Positions 29,760 to 37,350 of a stretch of 64,000 nucleotides of DNA are shown piece after piece. The notes under the pieces were generated by a model. The model was not told the origin of the DNA. It ran no database searches and saw nothing but the letters and a program-made list of their open reading frames with translations. The stretch's first letter is position 1. Each line of letters opens with the position of its first letter. This DNA is from a virus: positions 1 through 64,000 of IMG/VR virus record IMGVR_UViG_3300044833_000115. One strand, 5' to 3'. The position numbers were made by a program, and so were the translations under genes.

Positions 29760-30329
29760 TCACACTCTGATCCCGGCCTTGCGCGCGCGGGCAACGGCTT
29801 GTTTGCCCAGCACGAATCGGGGCGGGGTTTTTTTCGGCCGGGACTTCTTCCGCACCGTCAGCCCGGCTTTGATGTTCGCCGCTTCGCGGTCCCAGGCGTC
29901 CAGGTGCGCCTCGACCTCCACCACCACGAAACGAACATTCGTCGTGAAGCGGAAGCCGGCGGCGGCCAGGCCGGTGTGCACCTCACGCACCGTCCAGGCG
30001 ACCACCGGCGGGCACCGACAGGCGGTCAGCTTGCCGATCGTGACGCGCTGGTTGGCGGTCAGCACGCCCGTCCCGCGTTTCAGTTCCAGCCGGCGCGCCA
30101 GCCCGGGCTCCTGCCACACCTCCCAATCCAGCGGCCCGGGCTTCTGCCCCCGGTTGGCATCCCTGGCGCGCTGGTTGTCGGTGCGTCCGCCTTCGTCAGC
30201 GTCGTGCTGGGCGCTGAAGTAGCAGGGCTCCAGCAGCGTGCGCGTCAGCAGCCGGTTGACCGCGATGCTGAACCGCTGTTCGGGCTTGTTCGGTATCCAA
30301 ATCTTATCCGGTGGGGGCGTGTCGCTCAT
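29760..30329 (-). CDS. VRR-NUC-like nuclease candidate, 189 aa
   Basis: The middle follows the VRR-NUC/PD-(D/E)xK order: KPGPLDWEVWQ (~75-85), RRLELKRGTGVLTANQ (~90-105, with Glu-x-Lys and a later Gln) and VVAWTVREVHTGL (~120). Such nucleases resolve DNA junctions or cut ends during phage replication. N-terminal YFSAQHDADEGGRTDNQ and a basic C-terminus (RKKSRPKKTPP) fit a DNA-binding protein. It overlaps the upstream gene by 26 bases. Confidence 0.6.
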   Translation of the reverse strand: MSDTPPPDKIWIPNKPEQRFSIAVNRLLTRTLLEPCYFSAQHDADEGGRTDNQRARDANRGQKPGPLDWEVWQEPGLARRLELKRGTGVLTANQRVTIGKLTACRCPPVVAWTVREVHTGLAAAGFRFTTNVRFVVVEVEAHLDAWDREAANIKAGLTVRKKSRPKKTPPRFVLGKQAVARARKAGIRV

Positions 30330-30489
30330 CGGGAAGCATGTCCTTCCAGATCACGTGTCGGATCTCGCCGGATGGCAAGGTCACGTCGAACGGCGGCACC
30401 TCATCGACACCAGGCCACCGCGGCAGCGGACGAAACTCGCCCTCCGAGATCCAGCCCCAGATCCGCCCGGCATTGGGATCGTCAGCCAT
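30304..30489 (-). CDS. Unknown small protein, 61 aa
   Basis: Begins MADDPNAGRIWGWISEGEFR with several Trp, then a beta-like VTLPSGEIRHVIWKDM. ATG overlaps the upstream stop by 8 bases, and its end overlaps the nuclease gene. No family recognised. Confidence 0.6.
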   Translation of the reverse strand: MADDPNAGRIWGWISEGEFRPLPRWPGVDEVPPFDVTLPSGEIRHVIWKDMLPDERHAPTG

Positions 30490-30727
30490 CGCCGTCCTCC
30501 GCCCACGGGGCGCCAGACAGGATCTTGTTGGCCCAGCGGCTGACCGCGGCCTGATCGGGCGGCGGGATCGACACCAGCCTCAGCCCCTCCACCGGCTCGC
30601 CCGCGGCCACCACGCCCGCCACCAGCGCGAAGATCGGCGCACCGCCATCGGTGGCGCCCCGCCACATGCGGACCATCACATCGTCAAACATGAAGAAATC
30701 TTCGGTCGGGCTGATGGTGATCTGCAT
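30482..30727 (-). CDS. Unknown small protein, 81 aa
   Basis: Begins MQITISPTEDFFMFDDVMVR and is beta-rich (IFALVAGVVAAGEPVEGLRL). The ATG at 30725-30727 shares a base with the upstream TGA (TGATG). No motif recognised. Confidence 0.66.
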   Translation of the reverse strand: MQITISPTEDFFMFDDVMVRMWRGATDGGAPIFALVAGVVAAGEPVEGLRLVSIPPPDQAAVSRWANKILSGAPWAEDGDG

Positions 30728-30891
30728 CAGCTTATTCTCTCTTGCGCTGCTGGTACCGTCATCGGTTCGGACATGAGATCGACAACTTCCAGGAGCGCGC
30801 TGATCAGTTTGGACAGATCAGTCCGGTCGAGGTCGGCCAGACAATCCACCCGCATCGTCGGTCGCTCGGCGCGGGGGTTATACTGAATCAT
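30727..30891 (-). CDS. Unknown small acidic protein, 54 aa
   Basis: ATG 30889-30891 to TGA 30727-30729. The product (MIQYNPRAERPTMRVDCLAD, then LDRTDLSKLISALLEVVDLM) has an amphipathic helix. It overlaps the upstream gene by 14 bases and is coupled to the next by TGATG, which supports translation. Confidence 0.55.
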   Translation of the reverse strand: MIQYNPRAERPTMRVDCLADLDRTDLSKLISALLEVVDLMSEPMTVPAAQERIS

Positions 30892-31102
30892 CCACACGGG
30901 CTTTCGCCTTCTTTTCCAGCGTTTCGATGATCGCCTCCATCACCCGGATGCGGCGTTCGGCGATCGGCTCGCGCAACCGGCCGGTGGTGACGTGCTTGGG
31001 GTAGACGCTCTTGCGCATCGCCAATTCGCGCCGCGCCTCGGTCAGCATTTCGCCGACCGGCACATGATCGGCGAACATATCAGCCACTGCGTCGCGGCCC
31101 AT
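30878..31102 (-). CDS. Unknown helical protein, 74 aa
   Basis: Begins MGRDAVADMFADHVPVGEML. The rest is helical and charged: RRELAMRKSVYPKHV, then RIRVMEAIIETLEKKAKAR. The RxxVYPxxV turn with flanking helices recalls small phage proteins of unknown role. Overlaps neighbours on both sides. Confidence 0.62.
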   Translation of the reverse strand: MGRDAVADMFADHVPVGEMLTEARRELAMRKSVYPKHVTTGRLREPIAERRIRVMEAIIETLEKKAKARVDDSV

Positions 31103-31718
31103 CGAGGATCTGGGTCTCCAGGTTTTGGTCCTGCACGCCCAGGGCGGTGATTAGACTGCGCACCCACGCCAGCATGGTGTCCTTGCTGCGCGTCACGTCG
31201 AACTTCCTCCCGACGGCGTGCACCAGCCCGGCCGTCAGCATCAACGCGGTGTCTTCCTGCGTCCCCTCGGAGGGGGAGAGTACGGCGGTGCTGGTGAACA
31301 GCCGTTCGAACAGTCCATGGATGTGGTTCGTCACCACATCCAGGGCCTCGTCGCGGGTTATTGTGCCCAGCAGGCTCCGCAAGGGGGTGTCGTCAGGCAC
31401 CAGCCCCAGGTTGAGGTTGAGGTTGTCGATCAACATGCGGGCGTGCAGTTGAAATCTCGGGTCTTGCATCCCGACGCTGCCCCGCCCCCCGCCGCTGCAC
31501 ATATGGCTTAACACCTCGGCCACGAAACAGATGACGATCGCCGAGCCGGTGGTTGCCCGCATCGCCGTGGTGTAGTCGGCCGCGGTCTCGTGGATCGCCC
31601 AGGTCACGCTGTCATGGTAGACCGGCAAGAGGCGCTCGCGCGCCATCCGGTGGAACACCGCCGACTGCCCTTCATCGAAGCATTTAGGCTGCGGCTTGGT
31701 CCTGTCCTTGGTCTGCAT
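31080..31718 (-). CDS. Unknown protein, 212 aa
   Basis: A helical protein beginning MQTKDRTKPQPKCFDEGQSA with a hydrophobic stretch SAIVICFVAEVLSHMCSGG (~58-76). Long amphipathic helices follow (ARMLIDNLNLNLGLVPDD). Three Cys. It lies at the start of the leftward replication-side block with the 194-residue gene. No family recognised. Confidence 0.68.
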   Translation of the reverse strand: MQTKDRTKPQPKCFDEGQSAVFHRMARERLLPVYHDSVTWAIHETAADYTTAMRATTGSAIVICFVAEVLSHMCSGGGRGSVGMQDPRFQLHARMLIDNLNLNLGLVPDDTPLRSLLGTITRDEALDVVTNHIHGLFERLFTSTAVLSPSEGTQEDTALMLTAGLVHAVGRKFDVTRSKDTMLAWVRSLITALGVQDQNLETQILDGPRRSG

Positions 31719-32268
31719 AGTCCGCTCCCCCCTTTGGTATGGTCAGCGGTTCGATCACGCCCGCCAACGCGAACAGACTGGTCTGTGCGTCGGAGGGTTT
31801 GGTGCCGAACATGCGCCGGTAGTGCTCGGCCACATCAGCCCGTTCGGCCAATTTGCGTACCGTCTCTTTCGATAGAGTGGCTGCGTGCGACTGCATCAGC
31901 GGCAGTTCCGCAAGGATCATCTGCTCTACCGCAGTCTTCTTGGTGCCCTTGGGGGCGGTCTGCTGAACCTTGGCGACCGCCAGGGCATAGGCAATGGCTT
32001 CGCGCCATTTGCTCTTGCGCGGCATCGCCTGGGGCCGTTGTTCCGGAACAGTCCCGGCTTTCAATGCTTCGTAGGCAAGATCAGCATCTTTGGTCATCAG
32101 TAGCGCGGACTTCAGGCCCAGAAGGGTCAGATAGGATTGTACCCCCGCCGGCAAGCCATTACATGTGTAGCTATGTTCAGTCGCACCGGAGCCCAGGGTC
32201 ACCGCCATGCAGGCCCGATCGAAACGCCCACGACGGACGCGCCGCCGCTTTACATCGTTAGGCATCAT
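31684..32268 (-). CDS. Unknown basic protein, 194 aa
   Basis: Start at ATG 32266-32268 with GAGGGA upstream; a TTG just before it is less likely. Basic N-terminus (MMPNDVKRRRVRRGRFDRAC), a middle PAGVQSYLTLLGLKSALLM and a basic KYSK-type helix region (RKSKWREAIAYALAVAKVQQ) follow. First gene of the leftward block below the AT-richer gap, so it may be early. No family recognised. Confidence 0.68.
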   Translation of the reverse strand: MMPNDVKRRRVRRGRFDRACMAVTLGSGATEHSYTCNGLPAGVQSYLTLLGLKSALLMTKDADLAYEALKAGTVPEQRPQAMPRKSKWREAIAYALAVAKVQQTAPKGTKKTAVEQMILAELPLMQSHAATLSKETVRKLAERADVAEHYRRMFGTKPSDAQTSLFALAGVIEPLTIPKGGADYADQGQDQAAA

Positions 32269-32671
32269 CAAGTCCCTCTAGCTTGGTTGGTTTGGCACTC
32301 CCACTGAACCGCTCGGCGTTGCACGCTCCCCGTTTTAATTCTGGTCGTTGAAACACACAGAAAAGCGCGCCGCCGGATATGTGTCAACCGAAATCCCGGT
32401 CGCGCGAACGACCCGAAGTCGAGAGGGTGTTCTATACTTACTGAACCCCAAAACCCCCCTCGGAATATGTTTCCATAGTCACGACCTGACATTATTTAAT
32501 TCCGAGGGCGTAATTGTGATTTCGCATATTTTTTTTCATACGTGGATGGGGCAATCGCATAGGGCGGGACAACGATCTTTTTAATCTGCGATCGACTCAT
32601 ACCCCCTTGCCTTCGCAACGGATTGAGGGTGTTCTGGTAAGGCATCACCAACGAAGGGGGGGCTGTTCCGA
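32269..32671. promoter_or_regulatory. Divergent AT-richer control region
   Basis: This 400-base gap between diverging genes is much more AT-rich than its surroundings. It has a TATACT at 32433-32438, an ATTATTTAATT run and an eight-T run near 32530. GAGGGTGTTCT occurs twice in direct orientation (32423-32433 and 32625-32635). It likely holds the early promoters and a regulator site. Short frames here (32268-32492 minus, 32348-32584 plus) do not look coding. Confidence 0.5.
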
Positions 32672-32875
32672 ATGGACAGTCAATATGAACTAATCGCGCT
32701 GCTGCGCGCCGATATCGCCGCGCTCGATGCCTGTCGTGCCCGACTGGATGAGCAACTTGAACGCCTGCTGCAATTGCAACGAGCGAACCTCAAGCCCCCC
32801 CCCGGCCCGGTCCCGGGCAACGGTCTATTCAGTCTGCTCTTTTCGCGTCACCTCCCTCCAGATCCTCCGTCATGA
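32672..32875 (+). CDS. Unknown small coiled protein, 67 aa
   Basis: ATG 32672 follows a GGGGGG run. N-terminal helix (MDSQYELIALLRADIAALDA, then CRARLDEQLERLLQLQ) and a Pro-rich tail. First gene of the recombination operon; coupled to the next by ATGA. Function unknown. Confidence 0.65.
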   Translation: MDSQYELIALLRADIAALDACRARLDEQLERLLQLQRANLKPPPGPVPGNGLFSLLFSRHLPPDPPS

Positions 32876-33114
32876 GTGCGAATGATCAGGCCCGCCTGCT
32901 CGGGGATGGGGTCTACGGATCATTCGATGGATCTCATATCTGGTTGATAACAAGGATCAACGGCCGGCTGGCGCGGATCGCGCTCGGGGAAACGGTTTTT
33001 CGGAACTTGCTGACCTATGCCCAGGACGTTCGACGCAATCCTCCGATTGGGGAACCACATGAGCGAAGCGCCTACTCTTCCCCTGTCCGTGGCGGACAAC
33101 CAGAATCTGCTTGA
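32872..33114 (+). CDS. Unknown small protein, 80 aa
   Basis: ATG 32872 overlaps the upstream stop (ATGA). Begins MSANDQARLLGDGVYGSFDG with a beta-type LITRINGRLARIALGETVF. The last ~18 residues overlap the next gene, so its true stop region may be under low constraint. No family recognised. Confidence 0.58.
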   Translation: MSANDQARLLGDGVYGSFDGSHIWLITRINGRLARIALGETVFRNLLTYAQDVRRNPPIGEPHERSAYSSPVRGGQPESA

Positions 33115-34258
33115 TGCGGTAGCGCCCTCCGCCCACGCCGAGACCGAGGGCGCGGTCATCATCGACCTGGACGAGATCCGCCGGTTGAAGCCGGCGGATG
33201 CGTTCATGCCGGGGTACATCGAAAAGACCCTGGCCGCGATCGAAGCGCACACCCAGCAAATCCAGTTCGACGCCTCGACGCCCGAAGGCCGCGAGAAGAT
33301 CCGCAGCCACGCGTACAGGCTGCGCCAGACCAAATCCGCGCTCGATGATATGGGCAAGGCGCTGACCGAGGCGTGGCGCCAGCGCACCGACGCGGTGAAC
33401 GCCGTCCGCCAGACCATCCGCGCGCGGCTGGACAAGCTGATCAACCTGGCCCGCGCCAAGCTGACCGCATTCGAGATCGCCGAGGAACAGCGGGTACTCG
33501 AGCTTGAAACCGCGCTGGGGGAACTTCAGCGCCTGGTGGTGTGGCCCCCGGGCACGGTGGTCAAAGCCGACATGATCGAGCCCCGTCTGAAGATCGCCCA
33601 GCGCCTCGATAACCGGGATTTCCAGGAATTCACCGATCGCGCCGCCCGCATCCGCTGGGAGGTGACCGAGGCGCTGACCGCGATGCTGGCCGATGCCCGC
33701 CAGCGGGAGGCGGACGAAGCCGAACTGGTGGCGTTGCGCGCCGAACAGGCCCAGCGGGTGAAGGAGACGGAGGACCGCGAAGCCGCCGATCGCCAGCGAG
33801 CCCGCGCGGAGGAAGCCGCCGCGGCACTGGTGGCGAAGACCAAGCAGGATGCCGAAGCCGCGCAGCAGGCCCTGGTGGCGAAGCATGACAAGGAACTACG
33901 CGAAGCCGTTGAACGCGAACAAGGCCTCCGCCAGCGCGAAGCCGCCGCCACGCAGATGGTCGCGGCCCGCACCCGCGACGAGGCGAGCCGGGTCGCCGTC
34001 GCGGTCGAGCAGTCGCGCAAGGAAGACGCCCAGGCGATCCAGCAGGCCCAACTGGCCAAGCAGGAGGCGGACGCCAAGGAAGCCAAACGCGCCCGCGCCC
34101 GCGCCCATGTCCGCGAGGTCAACCGGATGATGATCGCGCTGGCCATGGAAGTGACCCAGATCGGCGAAGTGCCCGCCCGCCGGCTGATCGAGGCCATCGC
34201 GGGCGGACGGTTCACGCCGTACATCGCGCTCGACTATCAGGGGAGGTTCCCGCTGTGA
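33059..34258 (+). CDS. Coiled-coil partner of the phage recombinase, 399 aa
   Basis: ATG 33059 with GGGGAA upstream (MSEAPTLPLSVADNQNLLDA). Residues ~60-130 resemble proteins found next to phage annealases (STPEGREKIRSHAYRLRQTK, then LDDMGKALTEAWRQRTD). A long Ala/Glu/Arg coiled coil (~200-345) and a conserved-looking C-terminal domain follow (EVPARRLIEAIAGGRFTPYI). Its gene precedes the ERF annealase by one small membrane gene. It probably assists recombination; the exact role is unknown. Confidence 0.68.
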   Translation: MSEAPTLPLSVADNQNLLDAVAPSAHAETEGAVIIDLDEIRRLKPADAFMPGYIEKTLAAIEAHTQQIQFDASTPEGREKIRSHAYRLRQTKSALDDMGKALTEAWRQRTDAVNAVRQTIRARLDKLINLARAKLTAFEIAEEQRVLELETALGELQRLVVWPPGTVVKADMIEPRLKIAQRLDNRDFQEFTDRAARIRWEVTEALTAMLADARQREADEAELVALRAEQAQRVKETEDREAADRQRARAEEAAAALVAKTKQDAEAAQQALVAKHDKELREAVEREQGLRQREAAATQMVAARTRDEASRVAVAVEQSRKEDAQAIQQAQLAKQEADAKEAKRARARAHVREVNRMMIALAMEVTQIGEVPARRLIEAIAGGRFTPYIALDYQGRFPL

Positions 34259-34503
34259 AAGGCGACGACGGCACGAAGGTCCCGAAGTTCAGCGGGTGGT
34301 GGTGGACGCTATCGAACGGCATCGGCCTGACGCTGGCCGTGGTGGCGCTGGGGGTGCTCTACCTCACGCTGCCCGTGGTGGTGGTCTGGTGCCGCCTGGG
34401 AGCGGTTGGGCGGTGGGCGCTGAACCGGGTGAGGCGGCGCGTGCAGACCCCCCAGGAGCCGCCCCAGGCGGCAATCCCGGATACCAGCCAGGTGTCGGGA
34501 TGA
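34255..34503 (+). CDS. Small membrane protein, 82 aa (GTG start)
   Basis: GTG 34255 overlaps the upstream stop (GTGA). Hydrophobic segment IGLTLAVVALGVLYLTLPVV (~22-41) continuing VVVW, one or two membrane helices, then a basic/Pro-rich tail. Single-pass small proteins inside recombination operons are often of unknown role; a holin-type function is possible but it is not near the lysin. Confidence 0.6.
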   Translation: MKGDDGTKVPKFSGWWWTLSNGIGLTLAVVALGVLYLTLPVVVVWCRLGAVGRWALNRVRRRVQTPQEPPQAAIPDTSQVSG

Positions 34504-35309
34504 CAACGCCAGCGCCCGGGACTGTCCTCGGGCCGGTCGCGCCCACCGCCGTCCAGGTGGTGGCCGGGCCGGAGACGGAATTCCTGGCGCTGCTCGAACG
34601 GCTGGCGACGAACCCCGCGGTGGACGTGCAGAAACTGGGCGCGATCCTGGATTTGCAGGAGCGGGTGATAACGCGCCAGGCCATCGTCGCCTTCAACCAG
34701 TCGTTCCACGCGATGGAACCCCACCTCCCCCGGGTCAAGAAAAACGGGGTGGTGGAGTATCCGATCGACAAGAACAAGCCCGACGGGCCGAAGCGGAAGG
34801 CGTTCAACTTCGCCAAGATCGAGGACATAGACGACGCGATCCGCCCGATCCTGCGGGAATTCGACTTCACCCTCACCTTCGACACCAAGCCGCGCGTCGG
34901 CGACGGCGGCGGCGTGGTGGTCACCGGCGCGTTGCTGCACAGCAGGGGGCACGCCATGACGGCATCGTTCGCACTGCCGCTGGATACCTCGGGCGGCAAG
35001 TCGAACCTTCAGGGCATGGGCTCCAGCACCAGCTTCGGCCAGCGCTATTGCATCAAGCTGCTGCTCAACCTGGTGTTCGAGGGTGACGACGATGACGGGA
35101 TCAAAGGCGGCATGGCCTTCCTGTCCGACGATCAGGTGTTCGAGTTGCACGACCTGATGCGCCAGACCAGCACCAGTGAAGAAAATTTCTTCCGCTACAT
35201 GGGCCTGACCGGCAGCGGCATCCACGACCTGGGCGAGGTCGAGGCGCGGGATTTCGGCAAGCTGAAGAACGCCCTGCTGGCCAAGAAAAAGGAAGCTGCC
35301 CCAACCTGA
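34500..35309 (+). CDS. erf: ERF-family single-strand annealing protein
   Basis: ATG 34500 overlaps the upstream stop (ATGA), giving 269 aa. The ERF signature is present: AFNQSFHAMEPHLPRVKKNG (~60-80), FNFAKIEDIDDAIRPILREF (~100-120) and GMGSSTSFGQRYCIKLLLNL followed by VFEGDDDDG (~175-205). ERF proteins anneal complementary single strands during phage recombination and genome circularisation. The C-terminal ~65 residues are a separate helical tail. The exonuclease at 35877-36605 is its expected partner. Confidence 0.85.
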   Translation: MTTPAPGTVLGPVAPTAVQVVAGPETEFLALLERLATNPAVDVQKLGAILDLQERVITRQAIVAFNQSFHAMEPHLPRVKKNGVVEYPIDKNKPDGPKRKAFNFAKIEDIDDAIRPILREFDFTLTFDTKPRVGDGGGVVVTGALLHSRGHAMTASFALPLDTSGGKSNLQGMGSSTSFGQRYCIKLLLNLVFEGDDDDGIKGGMAFLSDDQVFELHDLMRQTSTSEENFFRYMGLTGSGIHDLGEVEARDFGKLKNALLAKKKEAAPT

Positions 35310-35321
35310 AGGGAGTTTGCG

Positions 35322-35657
35322 ATGAGCGATTTCGAGGGCTTCATCGTCCAGGCCGGCGAGCCGGGACTGTTGACCGAAGAGAGCGCCCGGCAGACCGCCC
35401 AGGCCACGCTGCTGGCGCTGGAGGTCTATCCGCGGGCGAAAGTGACCTGGTGGGTGCCCGGCTATGAGGATGACCCCAGGGCGCTATGGGAGATCCCCGA
35501 GGTGGCCGAACAGATCCGCCGCTGCGCGCGGTTCGCCGGCTGGACCGATGGCTATGCTATCCCGCGCCAATCGCTGGTCGACGACCTGGTGGTGCTGTTG
35601 GTCAAGAGCGGGTGCTTCCCCAATGGGCACCCTTATACCGTGGTGCTCACGCCATGA
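35322..35657 (+). CDS. Unknown protein, 111 aa
   Basis: ATG 35322 with AGGGAG upstream. Begins MSDFEGFIVQAGEPGLLTEE; an acidic, mixed protein with two Cys. Segments (KVTWWVPGYEDDPRALWEIP) suggest a small globular domain. Located between the annealase and the exonuclease; coupled to the next gene (ATGA). No family recognised. Confidence 0.68.
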   Translation: MSDFEGFIVQAGEPGLLTEESARQTAQATLLALEVYPRAKVTWWVPGYEDDPRALWEIPEVAEQIRRCARFAGWTDGYAIPRQSLVDDLVVLLVKSGCFPNGHPYTVVLTP

Positions 35658-35893
35658 TGGACGATTTCGAGCGAGAACTGATTACCCACTATGCGATGGT
35701 GCGGACCTCGCACCTGATCGCCAAACTGGTGCGTGAATCGGCCCGTGTCGCGGCGCAGAGCCACGAAGTGAGCGCCTGGCAGGCGCTGAACGACGTGGCG
35801 GACTCGATCGAGCGCGGTACCGACAAATGGCTCGATGATGTCATGCGTACCAGCCTGGAAGCGGTGGAGGCGCACCGTGCCGATCATCCATGA
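35654..35893 (+). CDS. Unknown helical protein, 79 aa
   Basis: ATG 35654 overlaps the upstream stop. Product MMDDFERELITHYAMVRTSH then LIAKLVRESARVAAQSHEV is fully helical and may dimerise. Its end overlaps the exonuclease start by 17 bases. No family recognised. Confidence 0.62.
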   Translation: MMDDFERELITHYAMVRTSHLIAKLVRESARVAAQSHEVSAWQALNDVADSIERGTDKWLDDVMRTSLEAVEAHRADHP

Positions 35894-36605
35894 TGTCGAG
35901 CAGGGCTCGGCCGCGTGGTACGCGCTGCGCCTGGGCATCCCGACTTCCTCAGACTTCCACAAGATCATTACCCCGGGGAAGGGCGAGTTCAGCACGCAAT
36001 CCGACAAGTATGCCTTCCGCCTGATCGCCGAGGCGGTGTTGCACCAGCCCCTGGAGAGCATCTCGCACCTCGAACAGATCGCCCGCGGCAAGCAACTGGA
36101 GCCCGACGCGGCCAACCAGTACGCGTTCGTCAAAGAGGTCGAGATCCGCAAAGTCGGCTTCATCACCTCCGACGACGGGCGCATAGGGTGCTCGCCGGAT
36201 CGGTTGGTTGTCGGCGGGATGGGCGCGCTGGAGATCAAGTGCCCCGCCCCCGATACCCATATCGGCTACCGGCTGATCGGCCCGGGGCTCGACTACAAGC
36301 CCCAGGTGCAAGGCCAGATGTTCGTCGCCGAACTGGAATGGGTGGACTTCTACAGCTACCACCCGCTGATGCCGCCGGTGCTGATACGCACCCAGCGCGA
36401 CGCGGCCTATCTCGCCAAGATGGCGCGGGCGCTGCGCCAGTTCGATGACATGCTGCGCAACTACACCGATCTGGTGCGCAGAGAAGGCTACTTTGACGCC
36501 AGGCCGCAGATCCTGACGCCGATCGACCAGATGGCCGAGGAAATGGCCTACGCCACCGGCACCCCAATCGACTGGACCGACGAACGCCACTTCCCGCTGC
36601 CATGA
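35877..36605 (+). CDS. YqaJ-type (lambda-exonuclease-like) recombinase nuclease
   Basis: GTG 35877 with GGAGG six bases upstream gives 242 aa. Motifs: EQGSAAWYALRLGIPTSSDF (~8-27), ARGKQLEPDAANQY (~75), GCSPDRLVVGG (~103, catalytic Asp), ALEIKCP (~118, Glu-x-Lys) and YKPQVQGQMFVAELEW (~140, conserved Gln). These define the YqaJ/lambda Exo family, which chews 5' strands to feed the annealase. It sits two genes after ERF, the usual exonuclease-annealase pair. Confidence 0.88.
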   Translation: MPIIHDVEQGSAAWYALRLGIPTSSDFHKIITPGKGEFSTQSDKYAFRLIAEAVLHQPLESISHLEQIARGKQLEPDAANQYAFVKEVEIRKVGFITSDDGRIGCSPDRLVVGGMGALEIKCPAPDTHIGYRLIGPGLDYKPQVQGQMFVAELEWVDFYSYHPLMPPVLIRTQRDAAYLAKMARALRQFDDMLRNYTDLVRREGYFDARPQILTPIDQMAEEMAYATGTPIDWTDERHFPLP

Positions 36606-37132
36606 GCATCGTGTTCGAAGCCGCGTTCGCCTTCGTGGTCAACGTCGAAGGCGGTTTCTCGGACGATCCGCGGGACCGCGGCAACTGGACCGGCGGCAAG
36701 GTCGGCGTCGGTGAACTGCGGGGCACAAAGTACGGCATCAGTGCCGCGGCCTTCCCGATGCTGGACATCAAGAACATCACGCTGGATCAGGCGAAAAGCC
36801 TGTATTCCGCGCACTACTGGAGCCCGATCCAAGGGGATGCCCTGCCGATCGCGGTGGCGATGGTCAGCTTCGATTGCGCGGTTAATCAGGGCGTCCACCT
36901 CGCCGTCATCACGCTGCAACAGGCGGTCGGGGCAGACCCTGACGGCTGGATTGGGGCGGAAACCATCGGGTCGGCGAACACCCGCCCCGCCAAAGACACC
37001 GTGCTGGAAATATGCGCCCGGCGCGCGGTGGCTTACGCCCAGGGCGACATGGCGACCGACGGCCTCGGTTGGATGCGGCGCCTATTCCGGGTGGCCGCCA
37101 CCGCCGATACAGCAGGAGCACGCCTCTCATGA
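36602..37132 (+). CDS. Endolysin: GH108-type N-acetylmuramidase
   Basis: The 176-residue protein begins MSIVFEAAFAFVVNVEGGFS; Glu16 in NVEGGFSDDPRDRGNWTGG is the expected catalytic acid of GH108. GTKYGISAAAF, SLYSAHYWSP and the C-terminal DGWIGAETIG match the family's helical core. It hydrolyses peptidoglycan glycan strands. There is no signal peptide, so it needs a holin. It starts the lysis cassette, coupled by ATGA to the exonuclease upstream and to the 73-residue gene downstream. Confidence 0.85.
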   Translation: MSIVFEAAFAFVVNVEGGFSDDPRDRGNWTGGKVGVGELRGTKYGISAAAFPMLDIKNITLDQAKSLYSAHYWSPIQGDALPIAVAMVSFDCAVNQGVHLAVITLQQAVGADPDGWIGAETIGSANTRPAKDTVLEICARRAVAYAQGDMATDGLGWMRRLFRVAATADTAGARLS

Positions 37133-37350
37133 ACATCGTAGCCATTCTCGAAGGCATCATCTCATCGGTGCCGGAAGCCATCGCCCTATGGAAGCGGATC
37201 GAACCGCTGGTCGGGCTGACGCCCGGCGCGGACGACACGGTAATCGCCGCCATTACCGCCGACGTGCCGATCGTGCATGAGGCGGTGACCCTCGCTCACA
37301 CGGCGATCGCCGACCTGATCGCTGCGCATCAGCCGGCGGCGACTTTATGA
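37129..37350 (+). CDS. Small protein of the lysis cassette, 73 aa
   Basis: ATG 37129 with AGCAGGAG upstream, overlapping the lysin stop. The sequence (MNIVAILEGIISSVPEAIAL, then WKRIEPLVGLTPGADD) is amphipathic and moderately hydrophobic, without a clear membrane helix. A weak holin or a lysin partner is possible by position; the sequence does not decide. Coupled to the GH26-type gene by ATGA. Confidence 0.6.
   Translation: MNIVAILEGIISSVPEAIALWKRIEPLVGLTPGADDTVIAAITADVPIVHEAVTLAHTAIADLIAAHQPAATL

Noticed and set aside
32268-32584. Short frames on both strands in the divergent gap
   Set aside because: Composition is unlike neighbouring genes, ribosome sites are absent, and the region looks like a promoter area.
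37129-37350. Holin
   Set aside because: Position after the lysin is right, but the sequence lacks a clear membrane helix.
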